A stretch of DNA of 64,000 nt from an uncultured Prevotellaceae bacterium (GTDB lineage: Bacteria; Bacteroidota; Bacteroidia; Bacteroidales; Bacteroidaceae), in NCBI GenBank assembly GCA_902790625.1, contig CADASP010000005.1:208143-272142 (forward strand), written 5' to 3'. This document shows, one piece after another, positions 27,608 through 36,227 of the stretch (the stretch's first letter is position 1; each line of letters opens with the position of its first letter). The notes under the pieces were generated by a model. It made no database searches. It saw only the letters and a program-made list of their open reading frames with translations, and had not been told where the DNA came from. The translations under genes were made by a program, and so were the position numbers.

Positions 27608-29337
27608 TACTCGTATTTGGTGGAACGACGGAAGGGCGCCAAGCGGCCGAGGTGCTCGAAGAGGCTGGCAGCACCTATTATTACAGTACGAAGACGGGTG
27701 AGCAGCTGCTGACGCTTCATCACGGCACGCGCGTTGACGGGGCGATGGATGCAGAGGCAATGACTGCCTTCATCAGCGGGCATGGCATCCGCCTCATCGT
27801 CGATGCCGCCCACCCCTTCGCCAGCCAACTGCACCAGACGATAGCCTCAGCAGCCTCCACACTCACGATACCCGTCGTTCGCTACGAGCGAATCTATCCT
27901 CCACGCGACCCCGACATCACCTGGATTGACGACTATGGGCAGGTGCCCACCGACATACGCACCCTGCTGGCCACTACAGGCGTGCAGAGCATCGGCCGGC
28001 TGAAATGGATAGAGGCGAAAGGGGTGAAGGTCGCCTATCGCATTCTGAACCGCGAGAGCAGCGTGGCGCTGGCGCATCAGCAGGGGGCCAGCGACGAACA
28101 GCTGTGCTTCTACGAAGACGGTCTGCTGCCCAATGCCGATGCCATCCTGCTGAAGGAGAGCGGACTGAGCGGCGGCTTTCTGGAGAAGGTCGCCGAGGCG
28201 CACAAGAGGGGCATGAGAGTCATTGCCATCAGGCGCCCACAGTTTCATTTCAAGCATACCGTCAACGGTCAGCATGGCCTGCGCCGCGAAATAGAGAGGC
28301 TTCTGCCCGAGTTCTTCCCCCTGCACAGCGGCCTGACCACCGGCACCTGTGCCACAGCGGCGGCCATTGCGGCAACGACAAGACTGACGACTGGGAACAC
28401 CCCGCAGGAAGTGCCCGTCATCCTGCCCGACGGCGAGACGATCAGTGTGGCTGTGGGTTATGCCGACGACTACGCCTATTGCATCAAGGAGGCCGGCGAC
28501 GACCCCGACGTCACCGACGGCATCGAAGTGAGGGCGAAGGTGGAGCCGGCGCCGCAGTTTGAGATATGTGGCGGCGACGGCGTGGGCCGCTTCACCCTGC
28601 CAGGCTTCGACTACCCCGTCGGCGAGCCCGCCATCAACAAGGCTCCACGTCAGATGATGAGGCAGAACATCAGGCAGCGTGTACGCATCACCATCAGCGT
28701 TCCCCAAGGCGAGGCGGTAGCTCGTAAGACCTTCAATCCCCGGCTCGGCATCAGTGGCGGCATCAGCATCATTGGCGTATCGGGCATCGTGAAGCCCTTC
28801 AGCGAAGCAGCTTTCATAGAGAGCATCCGCAAGTGCATGCAGGTGGCCAAGGCTTCCGGAGCGGAACGAGTGGTGATGAATAGCGGTGGCAAGAGCGAGC
28901 GCTTCGTCAAGGCGATGTATCCTGAGCTGCCCCAGCAGGCGTTTGTGGAATATGGCAACTATATCGGCGAGGCGCTAAAGATGGCCAACGAACTCGACAT
29001 CAGGCATGTGACGCTGGGCGTGATGCTTGGCAAGGCGGTGAAGCTGGCGGCAGGCCATTTAGACACACATAGCAGGAAGACGGTGATGGACAAGGTGTTC
29101 ATTCAGCAGATGTTGCACGAGTCGGGCATCAGCATCGACATCAGCGACATGACGCTGGCCCGTGAGCTATGGGAGCGTATAGCTGAGGACGGTCGAGCGC
29201 CATTTGCCCGCACCGTCATCCGCCATTGCCGCGAGCATTGTGCCCCCCTGCTACCCCATGGTGAACTACTGATCCTATTGATTGACGACAACGGAAGATG
29301 CCCCTCCCCCCGCCCCCCCCTGGGGGGGAGCATATAG
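27604..29337 (+). CDS. cbiD: CobK/CbiJ (precorrin-6A reductase) fused to CbiD (cobalt-precorrin-5B C1-methyltransferase)
   Basis: A 577-residue fusion. Residues about 1-235 are the NAD(P)H-dependent reductase (MILVFGGTTEGRQAAEVLEE, VDAAHPFASQLHQ). Residues about 239-570 are CbiD (HSGLTTGTCATAAAIAA, GGISIIGVSGIVKPFSE), which methylates C1 with SAM. The ATG at 27604 overlaps the previous stop. The last dozen residues (RCPSPRPPLGGSI) are encoded by a GC-rich palindrome that also supplies the stop codon, so the native C-terminus has been replaced or extended. Confidence 0.9.
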   Translation: MILVFGGTTEGRQAAEVLEEAGSTYYYSTKTGEQLLTLHHGTRVDGAMDAEAMTAFISGHGIRLIVDAAHPFASQLHQTIASAASTLTIPVVRYERIYPPRDPDITWIDDYGQVPTDIRTLLATTGVQSIGRLKWIEAKGVKVAYRILNRESSVALAHQQGASDEQLCFYEDGLLPNADAILLKESGLSGGFLEKVAEAHKRGMRVIAIRRPQFHFKHTVNGQHGLRREIERLLPEFFPLHSGLTTGTCATAAAIAATTRLTTGNTPQEVPVILPDGETISVAVGYADDYAYCIKEAGDDPDVTDGIEVRAKVEPAPQFEICGGDGVGRFTLPGFDYPVGEPAINKAPRQMMRQNIRQRVRITISVPQGEAVARKTFNPRLGISGGISIIGVSGIVKPFSEAAFIESIRKCMQVAKASGAERVVMNSGGKSERFVKAMYPELPQQAFVEYGNYIGEALKMANELDIRHVTLGVMLGKAVKLAAGHLDTHSRKTVMDKVFIQQMLHESGISIDISDMTLARELWERIAEDGRAPFARTVIRHCREHCAPLLPHGELLILLIDDNGRCPSPRPPLGGSI

Positions 29338-29444
29338 ACCTGTCATCTCGCGAGGGGTGTCCTCCTTCTGGCAGAGGGTCTATATACTCCCCTCTCCCTT
29401 TGGAGAGGGGCTGGGGGTGAGGCTGGGGGGGGCGGGGGGAGGGG
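29300..29444. repeat. Cluster of GC-rich palindromic elements
   Basis: One element at about 29300-29330 covers the end of the CbiD gene; a second at about 29381-29425 (ctcccctctccctttggaga onward) is followed by a G-rich tract up to the convergent btuC stop. This is the only separation between the two convergent transcripts and may serve as a bidirectional terminator. Confidence 0.7.
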
Positions 29445-30455
29445 CTACTTCCTCCTGCGGAAGAGGACGGCAACGATGATGGGGGCGCCGACGAGGGCCG
29501 TCACGCTGTTGATGGGCAGGGCACCCTCGAAGCCGGGCATGCGGGCGATGAGGTTGCACAGCAGGGCAAGGGCAGCGCCACAGAGCGCCGTGGCAGGCAT
29601 GAGGATGCGATGGTCGCTATTGCGGAAGATGGCACGGGCGAGATGGGGAACGGCGAGGCCGATGAACATGATGGGGCCGCAGAAGGCGGTGACGATGGCG
29701 ACGAGCACACCGCTGGAGACGATGACCATCATGCGGGCGCGGCGGATGTTCAAGCCCAGGTTCGAGGCATAGTGGTCGCCCAGCAGCATCAGGTTCATGG
29801 GCTTCACCATGAGGCAAGCCAAGGGCAGCAGCACGCACATCAGTTGCACGAAAAGCATCATGTTGTCGCCCGAGACGCGCGAGAACGAGCCAAGCCCCCA
29901 CACCACGAAGGCCTTGACATCCTCCTCGGGCGAGAGGAACTTCAGCACGCCGATGACGGCGTTGGCCAGGTAGCCTATCATCACGCCGATGATGAGCAGC
30001 GTGACGTTGCCCTCGACCCGCTGCGACACCCAGAGGATGAGCAGCAACACAGCCAGGGCACCCCCGATGGCGGCTATGCTGATGGCCGCATCGCCGAGAT
30101 AGCCAAGACGGCTCAATGCCACGCCGCCGAGGCGCCCCGACAGCAGCACCACAAAGGCCACGCCAAGGGCAGAGCCATTGCTGATGCCCAGCACCGAGGG
30201 GCCTGCCAGCGGATTGCGAAACACGGTCTGCATCTGCAAGCCGCTGACGGCGAGGCCAGCACCGGCAAAGACGGCCGTCAGCGCCTGAGGCAGACGGGCC
30301 TGGTAGATGATGTTGCTGAAGACCTCGCTGCCGTCGCCTCCACACAGGATGCGGCACACCTCCACCAACGGAATCTTCACCGTGCCCAGCAGCAGGTTGA
30401 CCACCAGCAGCACCACGATGGCGACAAGCAGGACGATGAACTTCGAGACGCTCAC
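29445..30455 (-). CDS. btuC: FecCD/BtuC-family ABC transporter permease
   Basis: A 336-residue inner-membrane protein with about ten hydrophobic segments and the FecCD signatures VFRNPLAGPSVLGISNGSALG, LIGVMIGYLANAV and GLAVPHLARAI (the coupling helix). Transports siderophores, haem or cobalamin. The cobalamin context and the adjacent binding protein favour B12, hence the symbol. No ATPase gene (BtuD) follows: the next gene downstream is convergent. Its start overlaps the stop of the upstream binding protein by four bases. Confidence 0.85.
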   Translation of the reverse strand: MSVSKFIVLLVAIVVLLVVNLLLGTVKIPLVEVCRILCGGDGSEVFSNIIYQARLPQALTAVFAGAGLAVSGLQMQTVFRNPLAGPSVLGISNGSALGVAFVVLLSGRLGGVALSRLGYLGDAAISIAAIGGALAVLLLILWVSQRVEGNVTLLIIGVMIGYLANAVIGVLKFLSPEEDVKAFVVWGLGSFSRVSGDNMMLFVQLMCVLLPLACLMVKPMNLMLLGDHYASNLGLNIRRARMMVIVSSGVLVAIVTAFCGPIMFIGLAVPHLARAIFRNSDHRILMPATALCGAALALLCNLIARMPGFEGALPINSVTALVGAPIIVAVLFRRRK

Positions 30456-31636
30456 TTCAACAGTCTGTAGTATTTGGCTTCGTAGCCGGGTTCAACAAGC
30501 TCGGGGTGGAAGATGGCGACGAAGTCCTTCAGCAGCACATCGGGCTCCACGGGCGTTATCTCATAGTAGGGCTGCTCCCTCATGTTGCAGTAGATGACCT
30601 TCCTCTGCTTGAAAGCCTTGAAGAGCGCGTTGCGAGGCTCCGAGGCCCGAAGGGCATCATAGCCGAAATCGCCATGGAAGCTGTTCAGGATGCGCCAGTA
30701 GTCGGCGTTGGCAGCCAGCGCGTACATCTTCTCAAACTCCAAGTCCTCACCCGCCGTCTCGTCGTCGTCAACGACGTAGACGGCTCCGGCATCGCGGAAG
30801 ATCTGTGCCAGATAGTTCCGGCCACCCACGGCGTGCCAGCTGCCATAGTGCATCTCGCCGGAAAACACGGTGGGAAGAGACCCACCCCCTGCCCCTCCCT
30901 GTGAGGGAGGGGAGTCATTACCTTGCACGCCCTGCTGCGCACTGACCTTTTCTTTCAGGTCGTTGTAGCGCTTCTCTATTCCGTCGAAGAGTTCGTTGGC
31001 CTCCTTCTCCTTCCCTACGAACAAGCCCACCAGCTTCATCCACTCGGCTTGCCCCAACGGGTCGAGCTCCTGATAGCCGAGGTGCGGCACCAGCGTGATG
31101 CCCGTCTGCTTGATGGCATCATAGCCCCCACGCTTCGAGGGCGAGATGAATATGACGTCGGGGTTGGCAGCCAGCACCAGCTCGGTGTCGAACTCACCCT
31201 CCATCCCTATCTTCACCATCGTGCCGTCGGCCACCCGCTGCAGGATGTCACGGTTGAACAGGTTCTTCGTGCCCGTGATGCCCTTCACCACGTCGAGGGC
31301 GCCCAGCAGGGTGAAGTTCGACAGCTGCAGCGCCGTCATGCAGATGGTGCTGCGGATGGGCACGCGCACCTTCGTGTAGCCATCGGGCACGCGCGTGTCG
31401 AGGCTGCCGACGAGGGCGAAGTGGTCCGCCTGCCCAATGTCCACCAGCCGATAGCCAGCACCATCGCTCACGGTGAAGCCCGTGGCATACTTCACCTCGA
31501 TGCGCACAAGGCTGTCGCCATCCGCCACCGAGCCGCCGCCATGCACCGCCACGCCCCGACCAGCGCACGAGCAGAGCACACCGGCCATCAACAGCAGAAA
31601 AGACCATCCCCTCATCATCATGCCATTCATTTCCAT
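30452..31636 (-). CDS. btuF: BtuF-like ABC transporter substrate-binding lipoprotein
   Basis: A periplasmic binding protein of about 394 residues with a lipoprotein signal (LLLMAGVLCSCAG). It has the class III helical-backbone layout: RVPIRSTICMTALQLSNFTLLGALDVVKGITGT, ANPDVIFISPSKR, then the C-terminal lobe with FHGDFGYDALRAS. It delivers corrinoid, or possibly another chelate, to BtuC. Start: ATG at 31636 is the first after the -7 box, but the ATGs at 31630, 31621, 31618 and 31615 are equally possible. About residues 240-253 (PPSQGGAGGGSLP) come from a GC-rich palindrome inserted in frame between the lobes. Confidence 0.8.
   Translation of the reverse strand: MEMNGMMMRGWSFLLLMAGVLCSCAGRGVAVHGGGSVADGDSLVRIEVKYATGFTVSDGAGYRLVDIGQADHFALVGSLDTRVPDGYTKVRVPIRSTICMTALQLSNFTLLGALDVVKGITGTKNLFNRDILQRVADGTMVKIGMEGEFDTELVLAANPDVIFISPSKRGGYDAIKQTGITLVPHLGYQELDPLGQAEWMKLVGLFVGKEKEANELFDGIEKRYNDLKEKVSAQQGVQGNDSPPSQGGAGGGSLPTVFSGEMHYGSWHAVGGRNYLAQIFRDAGAVYVVDDDETAGEDLEFEKMYALAANADYWRILNSFHGDFGYDALRASEPRNALFKAFKQRKVIYCNMREQPYYEITPVEPDVLLKDFVAIFHPELVEPGYEAKYYRLLK
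30876..30916. repeat. GC-rich palindrome inside btuF
   Basis: gacccaccccctgcccctcc / agggaggggagtc around a tgtg centre, encoding PPSQGGAGGGS on the minus strand. Confidence 0.85.
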
Positions 31637-31645
31637 TTTTGGCTG

Positions 31646-31653
31646 CAAAAGTA
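31646..31653 (-). promoter_or_regulatory. -7 box of btuFC
   Basis: TACTTTTG on the minus strand, nine bases before the first ATG. The surrounding 19 bases tattttgtacttttgcagc are identical to the promoter of cobB at 37,476. Confidence 0.65.
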
Positions 31654-31708
31654 CAAAATAAAATGTATTTTAGCAAACAAAACGACGAAGAATATGCAAA
31701 CAAGCATC

Positions 31709-31762
31709 CCCTCCACCCTCCACCTTCCACCCTCCACCCTCCACCTTCCACCCTCCACCCCT
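31709..31762. repeat. CTCCACC tandem repeat
   Basis: Eight or so imperfect units of ctccaccctccacctt in the btuF - cbiB interval, a pyrimidine-rich array similar in style to the CTCACC arrays. Confidence 0.85.
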
Positions 31763-31839
31763 CGCCCGCATGGTGGCGGCACAGCTGGAAACCTTCGAAC
31801 CGTTGCGGTTTGAAAAGACGGTGGCTTTTTTTTGAAGAT

Positions 31840-32054
31840 TCCAGACACTGAAAGGCTACGGGTAGGCGAGCTTTGCTCGGGAATAGGGGTCGCCCACCTA
31901 TACCGCTGGAAAGGCCTCACGTGAGTACGGGCGACCCCTTCGGGGTCGTTATCACCCCGTACCTACTATCCGCAGGTCGTACCGACCTACGGCTATTGAG
32001 CGGAGACGCTTATTCCCGAGCAGAACTCGCCTACCCGTAGCCTTTCAGCGTCTT
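31840..32054. repeat. Large imperfect inverted-repeat element
   Basis: Arms 31840-31882 and 32008-32054 (agacactgaaaggctacggg ... cccgtagcctttcagcgtct) pair over about 43 bases with few mismatches and enclose an inner hairpin (cgaccccttcggggtcg). The right part, 31991-32054, recurs almost unchanged at 32717-32780. No open frame inside; it resembles REP/MITE-like elements. Confidence 0.8.
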
Positions 32055-32606
32055 AGTTTTCAAACAACACCACCAATTTTCAACCGTACCTCGAACTATT
32101 TTGGCATGACTGAGCGGCTACGACAGAGACGCGAAACACACAAAGAATGTTAAACACAAGGTAAAACTAAACAGTCAACCCTCGCCAAAACGCGATAATT
32201 CTGAACAAGAAAACTTTGGGTCGAAAAAACGCGAGATTTGAGAAGTTTGAATAATTAGTTATTCCACAGATACTTACGTGTATTTTAGCGAAATTTCCGG
32301 CCAAGAGGCTTTCAAAAGTCAACGCCAAATTTTTCTGCGGCGTTGACTTTTGAAAATTTGGCGTGCTTAAAAAACGAAAGACTAAGCAAAAAACGGCGAA
32401 AAAACCTGCACAAAACCACCATGTTTGTGCAGAATTTGGCTCATCCGTCACCAATTTCTTCGCTCACGGACATCCACTGACGGTACGAAACGGCTTTTTT
32501 TCGCTAAAATTCGCTCAGAATTGCATCCAAATCCTGAACTTTTTATTTATGGAAATTTTACACAATCTGGTGGGTTAAGTAATGGCAATGATATAGCAGT
32601 TGACCT
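32055..32606. other. AT-rich intergenic stretch with the aaaagtcaacgcc element
   Basis: No gene recognised. It holds the inverted pair aaaagtcaacgccaaat (32,313) / ggcgttgacttttgaaa (32,340) and the words gcacaaaaccaccatgtttg (about 32,408), which resemble text at 8,330 and 18,100-18,220. Confidence 0.5.
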
Positions 32607-32785
32607 ATTTATGCGCAGCCGCTCCCCTTTTGAACCCTGCCCTTACGGGTAGGCGAGCGTAGCCTTTCAGGGTCGATGCCGTTTGTATCCATCTATCCGA
32701 GGTACTGCGCACCCTCGGCTATTGAGCGGTGACGCTTATTTCCGGGCAAAGCTCGCCTACCCGTAGTCTTTCAGCGTCTTTTTCA
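32607..32785. repeat. Second copy of the large repeat element
   Basis: Begins with a fragment of the GC-rich palindrome (gcagccgctcccc), has cccttacgggtaggcgagcg and ends with the 64-base segment 32717-32780 shared with 31991-32054. It abuts the 3' end of cbiB. Confidence 0.75.
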
Positions 32786-32829
32786 ACCGTAGCAGCTCGA
32801 GCCGTTTTCATCCGCATCCGCACGTAAAA

Positions 32830-33810
32830 TCAGCCCACGCTTCTGACGACGATGCTGGCAGCCACCAGCAGCACCATCGCCACCTCTGCCCTCCTGTTTA
32901 TTCTGACGGCTTTTATCATGTCGCTGTTGCCGAGTGGTCGGTCGCAGTTGCCGATATAGGGCTTGTCGAAGAGCTGTCCGAAATAATGATGTGGGCCTCC
33001 AAACCGGCAGTTGAGGATGGCGGCGAGTGCGGCTTCGGGCCATCCGCTGTTGGGCGAGGCGTGGTTGCGGCCGTTCCTGCATACGAATGGTGCGAGCCGC
33101 GGGCGCCCCGCCACCATCACCATGAGCAGCGCCGAGAGGCGGGCGGGGACGTAGTTGGCCACGTCGTCGATGTGTGCGGCCCAGCAGCCGAAGTCCTTGT
33201 AGCGCTCCGTCTTGTAGCCAATCATCGAGTCGAGCGTGTTCACCATCTTGTAGGCCATCATGCCGGGCACGCCCAGCAGCATATACCAGAAGAGGGGAGC
33301 GATGACGCCGTCGCTGAGGTTCTCGGCCAGCGTCTCTAAGGCGGCGGTGCGCACCTGCTGCGCCGAGAGGCCACCGGTGTCGCGGCCCACGATGCGGGCC
33401 ACCTGCACCCTGCCCTCTTGGAGCGAGCGGTCGAGGGCGAGGAACACCTGGCGCACTTCGCGGATGAGCGTGGTGCCGGCGAGGCAGTAGAAAACGGCGA
33501 CCGCATCTGCGGCCACCACCAGCGCCGCCCCATACGTGGGGACCCCGCCGACCGCTCGGCGCAGGAGCCATGTGGCGCAAAAGACGGCGGCGACGAGGAC
33601 AACGGCCATTGCGGCGCCTCGCAGGATGCGGCAGCGGCCAGCGTTGAGCCGGTGCTCGCCAAAGGAGATCATCTTTCCAAACCACACGACGGGATGGGGC
33701 AGACGGGCGGGGTCGCCCAGCAACAGGTCGAGCGCCCAGCCCAGGGCCAGGGGCAGCAGGGCCATGAAGGTGCTGGCCCAAGGGGCGCATTCTGCGACAG
33801 GACTGTTCAT
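32830..33810 (-). CDS. cbiB: CbiB (adenosylcobinamide-phosphate synthase)
   Basis: A 326-residue inner-membrane protein with several hydrophobic segments. Family marks: ALDLLLGDPARLPHPVVWFGKMI at the N-terminus, RDTGGLSAQQVRTAALETLAENLSDGVIAPLFWYM, and VNTLDSMIGYKTERYKDFG. It attaches the aminopropanol phosphate arm to adenosylcobyric acid. Last gene of the cobB-cobQ-cobD-cbiB operon, starting one base after the previous stop. Confidence 0.92.
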   Translation of the reverse strand: MNSPVAECAPWASTFMALLPLALGWALDLLLGDPARLPHPVVWFGKMISFGEHRLNAGRCRILRGAAMAVVLVAAVFCATWLLRRAVGGVPTYGAALVVAADAVAVFYCLAGTTLIREVRQVFLALDRSLQEGRVQVARIVGRDTGGLSAQQVRTAALETLAENLSDGVIAPLFWYMLLGVPGMMAYKMVNTLDSMIGYKTERYKDFGCWAAHIDDVANYVPARLSALLMVMVAGRPRLAPFVCRNGRNHASPNSGWPEAALAAILNCRFGGPHHYFGQLFDKPYIGNCDRPLGNSDMIKAVRINRRAEVAMVLLVAASIVVRSVG

Positions 33811-33811
33811 T

Positions 33812-34777
33812 TCATTTTTTTCTTGATTCCATAAAGCCCCTTATGGCAGCCACGAGGGCATCGTTCTCGGCGGGTGTCTGGGCGGCCACGCGGAAGTGCT
33901 GGGGCGTGAGTCCACGGAAGTTGGAGGCATCGCGGATGAGCATGCCATGACGGTGGGCCAGGTGCTCCTTCAGGCCACGGGCGTCGTGCCCCTCCATGTG
34001 GCAGAGCATGAAATGGGTCTGCGTGGGCAGCACGTCGATGCCCACGGCCATGAGCTGCCGCCGCAGCCGCTGCGCCTCGGCGAGGTCGGGGCTACAGGCG
34101 AGCTCGCCGTGCCGCAGCAGGAATTTGCCTGCCTCGACGGCCAGCGCCGACACGCTCCATGGGCGCAGATGGCGGCGAATGGCTGCCGCCAGGCTTTCAT
34201 GGGCGGTGATGTAGCCCAGCCGCAGGCCAGGCACGGCATAGTCCTTCGTGAACGAATGGACCTGGATGATGTGGGGGTGCTGGCATCCTTCGCGCACGGT
34301 CATCAGCTGGCCGCTGGTGTAGCGCTCGTACGACTGGTCGAGCACCACCAGGTCGAATGCCGCCTCCATGCGCTCAACAAGAGGCAAATGGCAAACCCTG
34401 CCGTCGGGGTTGTTGGGGTTGCACAGCCAAAGCATCGTCTTGTCTTCCTTCGGCCCAAACAGGGTGCAGGCGTCTTCGTATTCGCTGAAGGTGGGGGCGG
34501 GGATGACGGGCTTGTAGCGAAACGTCTCTGCGATGAGATAGATGGCTTCGGTGGCCCCGTTGGTGACGATGACGCAGCTCTGGTCGACGCGGTGCCGCGC
34601 TGCAAGCATCGACTCGAGCGACCATGCCTCAGGCTCGGGATAATGGCCGAGCAGCTGGGGGCATGAAGCCAGGTGGCGCATCACCGCCTGATGGCCGGTG
34701 GTGGCGCAAATGTTCGACGAGAAGTCGCTCACTATGCCCTTGTGCTGGTAGGCATCGTCGCCGTGGCCTTTAATCAT
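33812..34777 (-). CDS. cobD: Threonine-phosphate decarboxylase (CobD/CobC-like PLP enzyme)
   Basis: A 321-residue class I aminotransferase-fold enzyme. It has NICATTGHQAVMRHLA at the start, TNGATEAIYLIAE for the phosphate-binding turn, NPNNPDG, and the PLP-lysine segment HSFTKDYAVPGLRLGY near residue 180. It supplies (R)-1-aminopropan-2-ol phosphate for CbiB, its direct downstream neighbour. The frame is open further upstream but inside cobQ; the ATG at 34777, overlapping the cobQ stop by eight bases, gives the normal N-terminus. Confidence 0.88.
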   Translation of the reverse strand: MIKGHGDDAYQHKGIVSDFSSNICATTGHQAVMRHLASCPQLLGHYPEPEAWSLESMLAARHRVDQSCVIVTNGATEAIYLIAETFRYKPVIPAPTFSEYEDACTLFGPKEDKTMLWLCNPNNPDGRVCHLPLVERMEAAFDLVVLDQSYERYTSGQLMTVREGCQHPHIIQVHSFTKDYAVPGLRLGYITAHESLAAAIRRHLRPWSVSALAVEAGKFLLRHGELACSPDLAEAQRLRRQLMAVGIDVLPTQTHFMLCHMEGHDARGLKEHLAHRHGMLIRDASNFRGLTPQHFRVAAQTPAENDALVAAIRGFMESRKK

Positions 34778-36227
34778 TGTCGGAGAGTATTTGGTAGATG
34801 CGGTCGATGTCGACATGCTGGCGCACGTGGGCGGCCAGACGGTCGTATTGCTCTTCCTTGAAGTCGGCAAGGCTCTGCGCAGGGGCCGCAGCCTTGCACT
34901 TGAGCAGGAAGTCGGCAACCGGGGCATTGTCGAGGAAACCGTGGATGTAGGTGCCGATGCAGCGGCCACGCCGGAGGATGGCCTCGCAGGTGTCGCTGAT
35001 GCCCTGGTGGATCTCGTAGCCCTGGCACTCCTGCCCCTCGAACATGAAGGTCACTTGCCGCGTGGTCTTCGTGGAAGACATCGTGGTATGGATGGGCAGC
35101 AGCCCCAGGCCTGGCAGACAGGCAATGTCGCCCTCGACGTGGTCGGGGTCGGCCACTGTGACGCCCAGCATCTGGTAGCCGCCACAGATGCCGACGACGA
35201 CCTTGCCGTCGCGGTGGGCGCTGACAATGGCCTGTGCACAGCCGTTGCGGCGCAGCTCCAGCAGGTCGTCGAGGGTCGCCTTCGTGCCGGGGAGGATGAT
35301 GATGTCGGCTCGCTGGATGTCGGCTGTGTTGTTGGTGTAGAAAAGATTAACCCGAGGGTCGCGCTCCAGGGTGTCGAAGTCGGTGAAGTTCGAGATGTGG
35401 CGCAGCAGCACAACGGCCACGTTCACCTTGCCCTGGGCCCATTGGCGCCGCTTCTGCTCAAGGCTGACGCTGTCCTCCTCGTCAATATAGATGTCCTGAT
35501 AATAAGGAATGACACCGAGGACGGGCACGCCGCAGATGTCCTCCAGCATCTTGCGTCCCTCGGCGAAGAGACGCATGTCGCCACGAAACTTGTTGATGAT
35601 GACGCCCTTGATCATCTTTCGCTCCTCAGGCGCCTGCAGCATGATGCTGCCGTAGACAGAGGCGAAGACACCGCCGCGGTCGATGTCGCCAACCAGCAGC
35701 ACGTCGGCCTTGGCGTGCCTGGCCATCGACATGTTGACGAGGTCTCTATCCTTCAGGTTCATCTCCGCAATGCTGCCAGCCCCCTCCATCACGATGGGGT
35801 TGTACTTTGTGGCCAGACGGTCGAAGGCTGCGCATACCTCCTGCCGGAAATCTATTCGCTCACCTCGCGCCTCCCTTCCCCCCAGGGGGGAGACAGAGGG
35901 GGGCCTCCAATAGTCATACGCATCCTTGTTGCCGATGGGCTTGCCGTGGAGCACCACCTGGCTGGTGTGGTCGGAGCTGGGCTTCAGCAGCAGCGGGTTC
36001 ATGTCAGTGTGGCAAGGAATGCCCGCGGCCTCGGCCTGCACGGCCTGTGCACGGCCTATCTCAAGCCCCTCGGGCGTGGCGTAGGAGTTGAGCGCCATGT
36101 TCTGGGCCTTGAAGGGCGCAGGGCTATAGCCATCCTGGCGAAAGATGCGGCAGAAGGCTGCCGCCACGATGCTCTTGCCTACATCGCTCCCAGTTCCGGC
36201 GAACATGATGGGGTGTAACTGATTCAT
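34770..36227 (-). CDS. cobQ: CobQ/CbiP cobyric acid synthase
   Basis: A 485-residue glutamine amidotransferase that amidates the b, d, e and g side chains. The ATP-binding N-terminus MFAGTGSDVGKSIVAAAF, FKAQNMALNSYATP, and the amidotransferase part with the nucleophile cysteine in VGICGGYQMLG are present. Residues about 105-123 (RPPSVSPLGGREARGERI) are an insertion encoded by a GC-rich palindrome within the otherwise conserved GNKDAYDYW...FRQEV stretch. The start overlaps the cobB stop (ATGA). Confidence 0.92.
   Translation of the reverse strand: MNQLHPIMFAGTGSDVGKSIVAAAFCRIFRQDGYSPAPFKAQNMALNSYATPEGLEIGRAQAVQAEAAGIPCHTDMNPLLLKPSSDHTSQVVLHGKPIGNKDAYDYWRPPSVSPLGGREARGERIDFRQEVCAAFDRLATKYNPIVMEGAGSIAEMNLKDRDLVNMSMARHAKADVLLVGDIDRGGVFASVYGSIMLQAPEERKMIKGVIINKFRGDMRLFAEGRKMLEDICGVPVLGVIPYYQDIYIDEEDSVSLEQKRRQWAQGKVNVAVVLLRHISNFTDFDTLERDPRVNLFYTNNTADIQRADIIILPGTKATLDDLLELRRNGCAQAIVSAHRDGKVVVGICGGYQMLGVTVADPDHVEGDIACLPGLGLLPIHTTMSSTKTTRQVTFMFEGQECQGYEIHQGISDTCEAILRRGRCIGTYIHGFLDNAPVADFLLKCKAAAPAQSLADFKEEQYDRLAAHVRQHVDIDRIYQILSDND
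35858..35912. repeat. GC-rich palindromic element inside cobQ
   Basis: cctcccttccccccaggggg with flanks, in frame, encoding PPSVSPLGGREARGER on the minus strand. Confidence 0.8.

Noticed and set aside
26321..27760. Minus-strand open frame opposite cbiG-cobM
   Set aside because: Antisense shadow of a clear fused enzyme.
29381..29444. G-quadruplex regulatory element
   Set aside because: The G runs are explained by the palindromic repeat family and lie between convergent genes; nothing supports a specific function.
34791..36218. Plus-strand open frame opposite cobQ
   Set aside because: Antisense shadow; CobQ has all catalytic motifs.
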